A DNA stretch of 20,397 nucleotides from CAZRIT01 sp964600225 (GTDB lineage: Bacteria > Bacillota > Clostridia > Christensenellales > CAG-138): contig CAZRIT010000031.1 in the NCBI GenBank assembly GCA_964600225.1, positions 1-20,397 of the forward strand. The letters are read 5' to 3'. Under the pieces are notes generated by a model that was given only the letters and a program-made list of their open reading frames with translations, searched no databases and had not been told where the DNA came from. Shown piece after piece: positions 1-7,799 of this stretch; position 1 is the first letter of the stretch; every line of letters begins with the position of its first letter. Position numbers and translations under genes: made by a program.

Positions 1-313
1 TGTTCCTGGCGCCCACGCCGCCCGGGCTGCTGTCGAGCATGATATCCACCTTGCCCAGCAGATCGTCAAACGTACCCGCAACGGGGATATCCTTGGCTGC
101 AAACGCCGCCCTGTCCGCGCCGTCCACCAGATACAGGTCGTATTTCGCGCCGTTTGCGCCGACCATGCCGTTTTCCCTGAGCGCCTGTACGGGCAGCGTG
201 GGCATCAAATCCGCGATACCCACCAGCTCCATATCGCCCTGCATGGCAACGCCATCCGCAAGGCGCTGCCCGATTGTGCCGTAACCGGCCACGCCGACCT
301 TGATTTTTTCCAT
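1..313 (-). CDS. Type II (archaeal-type) glyceraldehyde-3-phosphate dehydrogenase-like protein, N-terminal part
   Basis: Only the first 104 codons lie in the window; the gene continues past the left edge. The protein opens with a Rossmann nucleotide-binding motif (GYGTIGQRLADGV, residues about 10-22), then an acidic strand end (ELVGIADLMPT). It reaches the family hallmark LDSSPGGVGARN, which corresponds to the VDATPGG region of archaeal type II GAPDH. The start at 313 is preceded by a GGAGG site about 12 nt upstream; an earlier ATG is followed at once by a stop. It is the last visible gene of the catabolic operon, 43 nt behind the racemase-like gene. Family members oxidise a phosphorylated aldehyde with NAD(P). 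In this context an aldehyde phosphate from sugar-acid breakdown is a plausible substrate, but that is inference. The catalytic Cys is not visible because the gene is cut. Confidence 0.8.
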   Translation of the reverse strand, partial: MEKIKVGVAGYGTIGQRLADGVAMQGDMELVGIADLMPTLPVQALRENGMVGANGAKYDLYLVDGADRAAFAAKDIPVAGTFDDLLGKVDIMLDSSPGGVGARN

Positions 314-356
314 CGTTACATGATCCTCCGTCCGTAATTTGAGACGCTGGTTTCGG

Positions 357-1022
357 TTATTTCAAGCCCAGCACATCGCGAATCTGCGCCACGCCCGTTT
401 CCAGGCTGGTCAGCACGGGCACCTTGACGTCGCTCAATAACGGCATCAGGTGGTACATGCTGCCCTGCGCCAGCACGATCACGTCGTGATCCTTGGCGGC
501 CTCGCGCACCTTCTGGCAGACCATGTCGTTGTGCTTTTGCTTATCGCCGGTTTTCAGCAGGCATTCGTACGCGCCGTCCACATAGCAGCGATCGACCTTG
601 ACGTCCTTGCCCGCCAGCTTGGCGTAATGCTCCACCAGACGGCTGGAAGGCTCCACCGTGGAGATGGCCGTGGCGATGACCGCCACCCTGCTGCCCAGTT
701 CCACGGCCTTCTTGGCCATGGGCCCGTCGATTTTGACCACGGGCACGCTGATGAGCTTGGATGCAATATCCGCCGCCTCGCCCACGGACGAGCACTGGTT
801 GAGCACGCATTTGCAGCCCAGCTCCTGCATGTTGGTGTAGTAATCGCACATGCGGCTGATGATGGCGGGGGTGACGCCCTTGTTCTTCAGCGCCTCCTCC
901 AACAGGCTGTCGTCGATGATGTTGATCATTTCCACCTCGGGCAGATACTTTTTGAACATGGCCTTCAGGTCCTCCACCGAGTACAGGAATGTATGTACGA
1001 TGCCCACTCTGATCTTTTCCAT
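357..1022 (-). CDS. Asp/Glu/hydantoin racemase superfamily protein, second catalytic Cys missing
   Basis: A 221-aa protein of the Asp/Glu racemase (AroM-like) fold. The first half carries the N-terminal catalytic cysteine motif NQCSSVGE (Cys77) followed by VPVVKIDGPMAKKAVELG. The second half has SRVAVIATA and the strand VIVLAQGSM, where racemases normally have a second cysteine (GC..M); here that position is Gln186. A two-base racemisation mechanism is therefore unlikely. A decarboxylase, isomerase or lyase role on an acid intermediate is possible. The start at 1022 is chosen because GAAGGAG (1030-1036) lies 7 nt before it; the alternative ATG at 1028 is only 1 nt from that site. The gene lies 51 nt after the SGNH hydrolase gene and 43 nt before the GAPDH-like gene. 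The family is clear; the substrate is unknown. Confidence 0.8.
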   Translation of the reverse strand: MEKIRVGIVHTFLYSVEDLKAMFKKYLPEVEMINIIDDSLLEEALKNKGVTPAIISRMCDYYTNMQELGCKCVLNQCSSVGEAADIASKLISVPVVKIDGPMAKKAVELGSRVAVIATAISTVEPSSRLVEHYAKLAGKDVKVDRCYVDGAYECLLKTGDKQKHNDMVCQKVREAAKDHDVIVLAQGSMYHLMPLLSDVKVPVLTSLETGVAQIRDVLGLK

Positions 1023-1073
1023 AATCATTCTCCTTCTTTTCTAACGGGCGTTTTCCGTCCGCGTAATCCTTTG

Positions 1074-1718
1074 TTACAGTTGCATGCCCCGTATGGTTTT
1101 GTTCAGCGCATCGGCCAGCGCCGTATGCCCCGCCGCGTCCAGGTGCAGGCCGTCGATCGGGCAGGATGCGGTTACGCTTTGCGCATCCAGGAAGGCGCAG
1201 CCCGGCGCTTCCGCCGCCGCTTGCATGCGCGGCGCAAGACCGTGCGAAATGTCCACGGCTTCCAAGCCGTACATGCCGTCCCAGTAGGGAACGGCATTTT
1301 CCGTTATCCATGTCGGCGATACCACAAGTATTTGCGGTGTATCGACGGCGCCGTATCCGCACGGGTAGCCTTGGATGCATTTTAGCAGCCTTGTCAGGCC
1401 CGCCGCCACGTCGCACGCCGTCATTTGGTAGCGGTGCTTGAGATCGTTGGTACCTAAGAATACGATGACCAGATCCAGCGGACGGTGGCTTTCCAGCAGG
1501 CTTACGATGACCCTCAGCCCGTTGCGGCCATCCGCCGCGGGGTCGTCCAGCACGGTTGTGCGGCCGCAGCAGCCCTCCTCGATCAATTCGTACCCGTCGC
1601 CCAGAAGCGCCTGCAGCCTGCCCGTCCAGCGCTGTTCATACGGCAATCGATCCCAGCGCGTGCCGCCGGGGACGGCGCCCCAGGTGTTGGAATCGCCAAA
1701 GCAGAGGATGCGTTTCAC
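1074..1718 (-). CDS. SGNH/GDSL-family hydrolase (esterase)
   Basis: A 214-aa cytoplasmic SGNH hydrolase with no signal peptide. Block I is FGDSNTWG with nucleophile Ser10, block III is LGTND with Asn91, and block V is DGLHLD with Asp189 and His192. A Gly-containing block II (EEGCCGRTT, about 47-55) supplies the oxyanion part. The length is typical for the single-domain arylesterase-like group. The start is a GTG at 1718; translation begins KRILCFGDS directly before block I, and an AAAGGGAG site lies about 10 nt upstream. It sits in the catabolic operon, 31 nt after the SDR gene. Such enzymes cleave carboxyl esters (acetyl, lactone or aryl ester). Here it may deacylate or open the imported sugar acid, which is inference from context. 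Confidence 0.87.
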   Translation of the reverse strand: MKRILCFGDSNTWGAVPGGTRWDRLPYEQRWTGRLQALLGDGYELIEEGCCGRTTVLDDPAADGRNGLRVIVSLLESHRPLDLVIVFLGTNDLKHRYQMTACDVAAGLTRLLKCIQGYPCGYGAVDTPQILVVSPTWITENAVPYWDGMYGLEAVDISHGLAPRMQAAAEAPGCAFLDAQSVTASCPIDGLHLDAAGHTALADALNKTIRGMQL

Positions 1719-1749
1719 GGTGTTCGGTCTCCCTTTCGATCGCGTTTGT

Positions 1750-2514
1750 TCAGCCCTGTACCAGCGTCAGCCCGCCGTCGACAAACAGCGTCTGGCCCGT
1801 GATGTAGGAGGATTCGTCGGAGCACAGGTACATTACCGCGTCCGCAATTTCATCCGTTTCGCCGCGGCGGCCCATGGGCAGTTTATCGCACATGGCCTTG
1901 AGCACGGCGGGGTCGGAATACATCACGCGGTTGCACTCGGCGGGGATGCTGCCGGGCGCCACGCAGTTGACGCGGATGCCCGCGCGGCCCCACTCGCGGC
2001 CGAGGCTGCGGGTCATCTGCGAGATGCCCGCCTTGGTGGCGGCGTATACCGCCTGCCCCACCACCACCGTGACGGAATTGACCGAGCCGATGTTGACGAT
2101 GGCGCCCTTTGCGCCGCGGCCGATCATATCGCGCGCGGCCGATTGCGCCATAAAGAACGTTCCCTTGAGGTTGATATCCACGGTGGTGTCCCAATCCTGC
2201 TCGGTGACCTCCAGCGTCGGCTTGGGAAAGCTCAGCCCCGCGTTGTTGACAAGGATATCGATGCGCCCGTAGCGGGCGATGACGCTGTCCACAAAGGCGC
2301 GGATATCGTCGATATTTGAGATATCGCACTTGCCGATGAGGATGCGTTCGTCGGGCAGCGCGGCGTATGTCGCCGTGGCCTGTTCCACGCGCGCGGCCGA
2401 GCGGCTGCAAAGCGCCATCTTGGCGCCCGCTTGATAAAAGCGTTTTGCAATCTGAAAGCCGATGCCGCTGGACGCGCCCGTCACAACGACGACCCGATCG
2501 TCAAACCGTACCAT
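1750..2514 (-). CDS. Short-chain dehydrogenase/reductase (SDR), classical type
   Basis: A 254-aa classical SDR. The cofactor motif TGASSGIG is at residues 12-19 and NNAG at about 90-93. The catalytic residues are Asn115 (DIN), Ser144 (NIGSVNS), Tyr157 and Lys161 (YAATK). The C-terminus ends with the usual ITGQTLFVDGG. It is full length and complete, so an active NAD(P)-dependent alcohol/ketone oxidoreductase is expected. It follows dctM with a 15-nt gap, and its Shine-Dalgarno GGAG overlaps the dctM stop region, so the two are probably translationally linked. In this operon it would oxidise or reduce a hydroxyl of the imported polyhydroxy acid. The exact substrate cannot be read from the sequence, since SDRs of this kind are all annotated loosely as glucose or gluconate dehydrogenases. 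Confidence 0.92.
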   Translation of the reverse strand: MVRFDDRVVVVTGASSGIGFQIAKRFYQAGAKMALCSRSAARVEQATATYAALPDERILIGKCDISNIDDIRAFVDSVIARYGRIDILVNNAGLSFPKPTLEVTEQDWDTTVDINLKGTFFMAQSAARDMIGRGAKGAIVNIGSVNSVTVVVGQAVYAATKAGISQMTRSLGREWGRAGIRVNCVAPGSIPAECNRVMYSDPAVLKAMCDKLPMGRRGETDEIADAVMYLCSDESSYITGQTLFVDGGLTLVQG

Positions 2515-2529
2515 GCTTTGTCACACTCC

Positions 2530-3807
2530 TTATCCGATGGTGAGGTTGGGCAGCCATGTGCTGATGGCGGGAACGAACGAGACGAGGATGAGCACAATCA
2601 TCATCATCAGCACATACGGCCACACGCAGGTGAACATGCGCCGTGTGGAGATATTGGCCACCTTTTGGGTGACGAACAGTATCATGCCGACGGGCGGCGT
2701 AATCAGGCCGATGGTCACGTTCAATACGACCATGACGCCAAACTGCACGGGGTCCATGCCAAGCTGCGCGGCCAGCAGCGCCAGCGTACCCGAAAGGATA
2801 ATCAGTATCGGCGTGCAGTCCATCAGGCACCCCAGCAGCAGCAGCATCAGGTTGACGCTGAGGACGATGATCCAGCGATGCTCGGACAGGCCGATGAAGA
2901 ACGCGCAGAGCTTTTGCGGGATCTGGTTGGTGGTCAGCACCACCCCGAATACCGAGGAGGCGTAGAGGATGCACATGGTGGTTGCGCACAAAAGCGCCAC
3001 GTCGCCAAGGATGACGAACAGCTTTTTGACGCTGAGGTTTCGGTAGAACAGCATGCCCAGCAGGATTGCGTAGAACGCGCCGATGGCCGCGGCCTCGGTG
3101 GCCGTAAACAGGCCCGAAAGAATGCCGCCGAGTATGATGATGGGCAGCATCAGCGCGGGGATGGCGTCCACGGTGGTCTTGGCCAGCTCCTTGGCGCGCA
3201 CCCGCGGTTGCAGGGGAAAGTTATGCTTTTTGCTGTAAAAGTAGGCGTATACCATCATCGCCAACCCCAGCATTACGCCCGGCACCAGGCCGCCGATGAG
3301 CATTTTGCCGATGGACACGCCCGATATGGAGGCGTAGATGACCATGGACATGCTCGGCGGGATGATTGGGGCGATGCAGCTGGACGCTGCGGTGGTGGCG
3401 GCGGCAAAATCCGTGTCCATGCCCGCGTCGGTCATGGCTTCGATTTCCAGCTTGCCAACGCCCGTCACGTCCGCCACCGCGGAGCCTGATGTGCCCGCAA
3501 GGATCATGCTGGTGAGGATGTTGACGTGCGCCAGGCCGCCCGGCAGGTGCCGCACGAGGCTGCCTGCAAAGTTGAATATCTTTTTGGAAACCTTCGTTTC
3601 CGACATCGCCGCACCCGCCAGCATGAAAAACGGGATGGCGAGCATCGTAAACGACTGCAAACTGGTGATGGTTTTTTGCGCAATGGCAAACGGCGTGGAG
3701 GTGCCGCTGATGGTCAGCAGGATGATCGACAGCGCCATGAGCGCAAAGCCGATTGGCAACCCGATGGCCAGCAGGATGATCATAGCGCTCCATACAATGG
3801 TACTCAT
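2530..3807 (-). CDS. dctM: TRAP transporter large permease subunit DctM
   Basis: A 425-aa integral membrane protein, the usual length for the TRAP large subunit (about 12 helices). The N-terminus is a hydrophobic hairpin starting MSTIVWSAMIILLAIGLPIG. Family motifs are visible: the loop FFMLAGAAMSE, the signature GTSGSAVADVTGVGKLEIEAM, and APIIPPSMSMVIYA. It forms the channel of a sodium-driven secondary transporter and works with DctQ (51 nt upstream) and the DctP lipoprotein. All three subunits are present and adjacent in the order P-Q-M, so the transporter is complete. It lies upstream of the SDR, SGNH and racemase-like genes in the same operon, which points to uptake of the compound these enzymes process. 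Confidence 0.95.
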   Translation of the reverse strand: MSTIVWSAMIILLAIGLPIGFALMALSIILLTISGTSTPFAIAQKTITSLQSFTMLAIPFFMLAGAAMSETKVSKKIFNFAGSLVRHLPGGLAHVNILTSMILAGTSGSAVADVTGVGKLEIEAMTDAGMDTDFAAATTAASSCIAPIIPPSMSMVIYASISGVSIGKMLIGGLVPGVMLGLAMMVYAYFYSKKHNFPLQPRVRAKELAKTTVDAIPALMLPIIILGGILSGLFTATEAAAIGAFYAILLGMLFYRNLSVKKLFVILGDVALLCATTMCILYASSVFGVVLTTNQIPQKLCAFFIGLSEHRWIIVLSVNLMLLLLGCLMDCTPILIILSGTLALLAAQLGMDPVQFGVMVVLNVTIGLITPPVGMILFVTQKVANISTRRMFTCVWPYVLMMMIVLILVSFVPAISTWLPNLTIG

Positions 3808-3858
3808 ATTCCAAATTCCTTTCCTAAATCATAACAACGCGGTTGGGCTGCCCGGCGT

Positions 3859-4443
3859 TCAATCCAGCGAAACAACGACCGGTTCGTCCTCCCGCGCGGG
3901 GTGATCCTTGGCCTCCTGCACCTTGGCAAGGGAGCGCACGTCCACATCGTCCTTGCGGATCATGTGGCGGATGACAAAGAACAGGTTGATGATGCAATAG
4001 ATATCGCAGAGTATCATCGATATGGGCATGATGGCATATATGATTACGCGCGGGATCTGCGTGGCAATGGAAAGCTGCTTGTAAATCAAGGGATTCAGGC
4101 AGAGCTCGGCGCCGTAGACGGCAAGGTAAGTGCAAACAAGGATAAAAATGAGGGAATACAATACCTGGAAAAGCTTGCGGATGGCGGGGGACACATGCTC
4201 GGTAACCAGGTCGATGGCCAGGTGCTCGGCGCGTATCATCACCGCGATGCCGCCGATGAAGGTGATGTAGGTGACCAGATAGGTGGAAACTTCCTCCGTC
4301 CATGGGGTTGGCAGGCTGAGGATGCCGCGCATGACCACCTGGGTTACGACAACCAGCAGCATGCACAGCATGAAAAAGCCCGTGATGTAGCGAATCACCG
4401 TTACCGCCTTGTTGCAAAAGCGATAGAATTTTGTTTCAAACAT
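3859..4443 (-). CDS. dctQ: TRAP transporter small permease subunit DctQ
   Basis: A 194-aa membrane protein with four hydrophobic segments (about residues 16-35, 48-66, 91-111 and 132-155) and a charged C-terminal tail ending in EDEPVVVSLD. The family pattern is present in PTPWTEEVSTYLVTYITFIG, followed by an Arg/His pair (RAEHLAIDL). DctQ acts as the membrane scaffold that pairs with DctM. The start at 4443 has a GGAGGG site 5 nt upstream. It is separated from dctP by 84 nt that contain a strong hairpin (4481-4514), and from dctM by 51 nt. The tail is somewhat longer than typical. Confidence 0.92.
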   Translation of the reverse strand: MFETKFYRFCNKAVTVIRYITGFFMLCMLLVVVTQVVMRGILSLPTPWTEEVSTYLVTYITFIGGIAVMIRAEHLAIDLVTEHVSPAIRKLFQVLYSLIFILVCTYLAVYGAELCLNPLIYKQLSIATQIPRVIIYAIMPISMILCDIYCIINLFFVIRHMIRKDDVDVRSLAKVQEAKDHPAREDEPVVVSLD

Positions 4444-4480
4444 AATTTCCCTCCATGAATGCAGAGTGAGTGGGAAAAGT

Positions 4481-4514
4481 ACGCCCGGCGACCATGGGAC
4501 TGACCGCCGGGCGT
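4481..4514 (-). promoter_or_regulatory. Intercistronic hairpin between dctP and dctQ
   Basis: Two perfectly complementary 10-nt arms (4481-4490 and 4505-4514, ACGCCCGGCG type) flank a 14-nt loop directly downstream of the dctP stop. On the minus strand only a short T run (TTTT) follows. It could therefore act as a leaky terminator or as a 3' stabilising structure that keeps the binding-protein mRNA more abundant than the permease mRNA, a common arrangement in binding-protein operons. The function is inferred; the pairing is seen. Confidence 0.7.
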
Positions 4515-4527
4515 TGAGATGCGGGTT

Positions 4528-5616
4528 TTATGCGGCCAGCGCCTTTACTTTGTCAATGAATTCCTGCGTGAAGCCGCCCTTGGCCAAATACTCCTGCAGC
4601 ACGCCGTCGGCTGCCTTGGAGAGGTTGTCCATGTCGAGCGCATCCTGCTTGAGGATTTCCACGCCGCGGTCTTCAAAGGCCTTCCAGGCCATTTCGACTT
4701 CGGAATTGAGCTGCTCTGCGCGCCACTGGGTGGCTTCCAGGCCGGCCTTGAGGATGGCTGCCTGCTCCTCGGCGGTCAGGGCGTCGTACCAGGTCTTGGA
4801 AACGAGGATGCCCTGGGAGTTGAGCATGTGGTTGGTCTCGGAGCAGTACTTGAGGACTTCCTGCATGTTCTGGTTGTACAGCTCCGTGATGGCGTTTTCC
4901 ACACCGTCGCTCACGCCGCTGGACAGGGACTGGTACACTTCCGCCCAGGCAACCGTCACAGGGTTGGCGCCCATGGCCGTGGCCAGGGATACGCTGATGG
5001 GGCTTTCGGGCGTGCGCATTTTGATGCCCTTGTTGTCGGCGGTCGTCTTGACGCCGCGGACGTTGTTGCACCATACGCGGGGGCTGCGATAGAGGGTGCC
5101 GACCTGCATGAGGTTCATGGCGGCCATGTGCTCATCGATCTCCTTGCGCGCATCGTTCTCGGTCTCCCAGAGGTTGCGTGCATGCTGCAGATCCTTGAAC
5201 AGGTAAGGCATTTCGAGGAAATACATGAACGGGTCGATCACGCCGAAGTAGGAGGGGCCCAGCACGCAGGCTTCGATGGAACCCATCATGACGCCCTCGG
5301 AAAACTCCGTCTGCCCGCCAAGCTGGCTGGACGGGTAGATCTCGCACTTGATGGTGCCGTTGGTGTACTGTTCAACGAGCTCGGCAAACTTCTTGGTGCC
5401 CTGATACTCGCCGTCGGTCTCGTTTTGGGACATCGTGCCCGCAATCTTCATAACCTTTGCTTCGGGTGCATCGGCAGGCGCGGCGTCGGCGGGTTTGTCC
5501 GCGGGTGCGGCCGGAGCGGCTGCGGGCGCTTCGGCGGGTGCTGTCGGCTTTGCGCAGCCGGCGATGACGCTGACGACCATCAGCAGGCACAGCATGACAC
5601 TCAACAGTTTCTTCAT
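4528..5616 (-). CDS. dctP: TRAP transporter substrate-binding lipoprotein DctP
   Basis: A 362-aa extracytoplasmic solute receptor. The start at 5616 is chosen because it gives a clean lipoprotein signal peptide (MKKLLSVMLCLLMVVSVIAG, lipobox cysteine at residue 21) and has GGAGG 9 nt upstream; a longer in-frame start at 5694 would bury the signal. An Ala/Pro-rich linker (about 24-52) tethers the receptor to the membrane. The ligand-binding core follows, including the carboxylate-contacting arginine in KMRTPES (Arg201) and the family signature GANPVTVAWAEVYQSLSSG with GVSDGVENA. The conserved arginine implies an acidic ligand, in line with sugar-acid genes in the operon. The upstream gap to the MBL gene is 49 nt, and the downstream hairpin may raise its expression. 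Confidence 0.94.
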   Translation of the reverse strand: MKKLLSVMLCLLMVVSVIAGCAKPTAPAEAPAAAPAAPADKPADAAPADAPEAKVMKIAGTMSQNETDGEYQGTKKFAELVEQYTNGTIKCEIYPSSQLGGQTEFSEGVMMGSIEACVLGPSYFGVIDPFMYFLEMPYLFKDLQHARNLWETENDARKEIDEHMAAMNLMQVGTLYRSPRVWCNNVRGVKTTADNKGIKMRTPESPISVSLATAMGANPVTVAWAEVYQSLSSGVSDGVENAITELYNQNMQEVLKYCSETNHMLNSQGILVSKTWYDALTAEEQAAILKAGLEATQWRAEQLNSEVEMAWKAFEDRGVEILKQDALDMDNLSKAADGVLQEYLAKGGFTQEFIDKVKALAA

Positions 5617-5665
5617 TTCCTTCAACCTCCATGTTTTATTTAGTTCACCGCGGAATACGGTGAAT

Positions 5666-6553
5666 TCATATGTTACAGTAGTAGCCTTGTACAAGCGCCT
5701 CGATGCGTTTGTCCGTATGGCGCATCTGATACAGGTGATTGAGCGCGGTGACGCATGCGCCGCCGCCCATGCCGCGGCCCGTGGCCTCGGCTAAATATGC
5801 CGCTGCGCCGCCAAGCGTCAACGGCCCCTTCGTTTGCTCGACGTATGCGTGCACGGTTCTGCGCGCCTGTTCGGCAAACGCGATGGAGCGGGAGGCCGCC
5901 TCCGCGGCGGTGTGATCGGGGTAGGGGTCCGTGTGGCAGGTGTAGACCATCTTGGGGTTCAGTGCGGCGATCTTTCCCATGGAATCGACATACTCGTCGA
6001 AATTGCAGTACTGCGCGCAGCCGCTGAAAAAGCCCCGCTCCATCATGGCGTCGCCCGTAAACAATGCGTCGGCTTGCCTGATGTGATACCCCAGACAGCC
6101 GTGGGAGTGCCCCGGCAGCGCGACGACCTCGATGAGCGTATCGTCAAAGGTGAGCACGTCGCCCTCGCTCAGGAAGCGGTCCACTTGCGCGGATTGGCCG
6201 ATTTCGCTCCAGAATATCATCTTTCGCGCGGGCGGCACCGTCATATCCCGTTCAAACTGGCCAAAGCCATATTGCCAGTGCCACTCGAAATCCTCGAGGA
6301 AGCGCAGATCCTTTTCGCTGGCCATGATCGTGCCGCCGTGATCCTTGATGACCTTGTTGAGCCCGATGTGATCCCAGTGCCCATGGGTCAAAAGCAGCAC
6401 GTTCTCCCTGCCGTTATCCAGATACGGCTCGATGGCCGCCTTGCCGCTATGCAGCGCGGAATCGATGAATACATTATAGTGCGCCGTCTGTACCAGAAAG
6501 CTTTTGACGTAGATATTCAGGTACGGCGCCCGAAAGGTAATCAGCTCTTCCAT
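5666..6553 (-). CDS. MBL-fold metallo-hydrolase (glyoxalase II / lactonase-like)
   Basis: A 295-aa metallo-beta-lactamase-fold enzyme with a full set of two-metal ligands: THGHWDH (His57, His59, Asp61, His62), PGHSHG (His149), FTGDAM (Asp168) and YTCHTDP (His207). There is no signal peptide, so it is cytoplasmic. The C-terminal 80 residues are helical, as in glyoxalase II or lactonase-like subfamilies, and end with a cysteine-containing tail. The start at 6553 has GGAG 9 nt upstream. It lies 15 nt after the PdxA-like gene and 49 nt before dctP, hence in the same transcript. A lactone or thioester of the imported acid is a reasonable substrate class, but the fold covers many reactions and I cannot narrow it further. 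Confidence 0.88.
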   Translation of the reverse strand: MEELITFRAPYLNIYVKSFLVQTAHYNVFIDSALHSGKAAIEPYLDNGRENVLLLTHGHWDHIGLNKVIKDHGGTIMASEKDLRFLEDFEWHWQYGFGQFERDMTVPPARKMIFWSEIGQSAQVDRFLSEGDVLTFDDTLIEVVALPGHSHGCLGYHIRQADALFTGDAMMERGFFSGCAQYCNFDEYVDSMGKIAALNPKMVYTCHTDPYPDHTAAEAASRSIAFAEQARRTVHAYVEQTKGPLTLGGAAAYLAEATGRGMGGGACVTALNHLYQMRHTDKRIEALVQGYYCNI

Positions 6554-6568
6554 ACTGCTTGGCTCCGA

Positions 6569-7582
6569 TTATGCGTTGATGCGCTTCTTGGCAATTTTGT
6601 AGAGCACATGCGCGCTCTTGATCAGGTTGTCGGGATCGGCCGTGCCCTTGCCCGCTTTGCCGTAGGCGGGGCCGTGGCCGACGGATACGATGACGCCGGG
6701 GATGTTGACATAGATGAGCACCAGCCCGCCAAACTCCGCCGCCTTCTGCGCGATGTTGCCCTGATCGTGATACAGGTAGACGATGCCGTTGGCCTGGCCC
6801 GATTTGACGCGGTTGATCGCCGTATCGCACGGCCAGGGGCCCTGCACATCGTACCCTTCCGCGCGCAGCTTTTCGATGGCGGGGGTGAGGATGGTCTGCT
6901 CCTCGTCTCCGAACAGCCCGTTTTCACCCGCGTGCGGGTTCAGCGCGGCGATGGCGATGTGGCAATCCTCGGGAGAAAGGAAATACTGCATGTTGGTCAA
7001 CAGCCTGTGCGCGGTGTCGATGACGGCCTGCGTGGTGATGCGGTCCGCAATCTCCCGAAACGGGCAGTGGCCGACCACGGTGGAGCGGTAGTAGGTATCC
7101 GCCACGACGACGGAGCTGGCCACGCCCGTGCCGTAAAGCTGGCCGAACAGCTCGAATTCCGTGCTGACATGATAGCCCGCCGCATGGAAGCCCGCCTTGG
7201 TGATGGGCGCCATGAGCATGCCGTCGATCATGCCCGCCTGATCCAAACGGATGGCCTGGGCAATGGAATCGTACTGTAGCTTGCCGCTGTCGGCGGTGAT
7301 TTTACCAAATTGAATGTCGGCGCCCGCGGGTACATCGTAAAAGTATACGGCGTCCTTGCCAAGGGCTTCGGGGCGCTGTTTGCCATCCCAATCGACCAGC
7401 CGGATCTTGTCCGCGCCGACAACCGCGCTGCGGGAGATTTCAAAACGCGCCTTGTTGCCAATCAGCACGGGGATGTACGGGTCCTTCTTTTGCAGGATGA
7501 CCTTTGCAATCATCTCGGGGCTGCTGCCCGCGTGATCGCCCAGAATGATGCCGATGACGGGTTCTTTGGTGAAGTTGCTCAT
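6569..7582 (-). CDS. PdxA-family 4-phospho-hydroxy-acid dehydrogenase (PdxA2-like)
   Basis: A 337-aa protein of the 4-hydroxythreonine-4-phosphate dehydrogenase family. Metal-binding histidines fall in VVGHCPFREI (His172), NPHAGENG (His217) and YHDQGNIAQK (His272); their spacing (45 and 55 residues) equals that of E. coli PdxA. The C-terminal glycine-rich NAD site is GHGPAYGKAGKGTADPDN. PdxA proper works in vitamin B6 synthesis, whereas PdxA2 paralogues oxidise and decarboxylate 4-phospho-D-threonate or -erythronate in acid-sugar catabolism. The context (TRAP transporter, divergent DeoR regulator) favours the catabolic role. The start at 7582 has AGGAGGG 10 nt upstream; a longer in-frame extension to 7768 crosses the leader and looks non-coding. 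It is the first gene of the operon. Confidence 0.88.
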   Translation of the reverse strand: MSNFTKEPVIGIILGDHAGSSPEMIAKVILQKKDPYIPVLIGNKARFEISRSAVVGADKIRLVDWDGKQRPEALGKDAVYFYDVPAGADIQFGKITADSGKLQYDSIAQAIRLDQAGMIDGMLMAPITKAGFHAAGYHVSTEFELFGQLYGTGVASSVVVADTYYRSTVVGHCPFREIADRITTQAVIDTAHRLLTNMQYFLSPEDCHIAIAALNPHAGENGLFGDEEQTILTPAIEKLRAEGYDVQGPWPCDTAINRVKSGQANGIVYLYHDQGNIAQKAAEFGGLVLIYVNIPGVIVSVGHGPAYGKAGKGTADPDNLIKSAHVLYKIAKKRINA

Positions 7583-7605
7583 ATGGTTGTTGCCCTCCTG
7601 TGGCG

Positions 7606-7622
7606 CGCAGCGGAACGCTGCG
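7606..7622 (-). promoter_or_regulatory. Small leader hairpin just before the PdxA-like gene's ribosome site
   Basis: CGCAGCG (7606-7612) pairs with CGCTGCG (7616-7622) around a 3-nt loop, ending 6 nt before the AGGAGGG site (7593-7599). A second inverted repeat, GAAAACC/GGTTTTC (7644-7666), lies further up the approximately 180-nt leader. No known riboswitch fold was recognised. The leader is long for a simple operon, so a role in translation or mRNA stability is possible. Confidence 0.4.
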
Positions 7623-7769
7623 TACATGTGCCTTTTTATGATGGAAAACCCTTTTAAACGGTTTTCTGCGGATTTGTCGGCGCCCGTCGGTCGTTTCGTT
7701 CCCGGCCGCGTCGGTTGTGCGCCGCGTGGGGATGGTGATGTATGGATCGGCGCATATGACAGTATCACT

Positions 7770-7799
7770 ATATTACCAATATATTCTATGAAAAGTCAA
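7770..7799 (-). promoter_or_regulatory. Promoter of the catabolic operon
   Basis: On the minus strand a -35 box TTGACT (7794-7799) and a -10 box TAATAT (7770-7775) are separated by 18 nt, in an A+T-rich stretch that stands out from the G+C-rich surroundings. Transcription would start near 7763, giving a leader of about 180 nt before the PdxA-like gene. Confidence 0.75.

Noticed and set aside
450..1385. 311-codon plus-strand open frame
   Set aside because: It lies opposite the racemase-like and SGNH genes, has a His/Arg/Ala-rich translation without any motif, and no ribosome site. It is a shadow of high G+C coding DNA.
2431..3489. 352-codon plus-strand open frame
   Set aside because: Antisense to SDR and DctM; its translation is dominated by His, Asp, Gln and Arg, as expected from the reverse complement of membrane codons.
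5834..7279. 481-codon plus-strand open frame
   Set aside because: Antisense to the MBL-fold and PdxA-like genes, both of which have intact catalytic residues on the minus strand; no recognisable domain.
7583..7768. N-terminal extension of the PdxA-like protein by 62 codons
   Set aside because: The extension has non-conserved low-complexity content (Pro, Arg, Thr), crosses the leader, and the ATG at 7582 has a proper ribosome site and begins the conserved domain.
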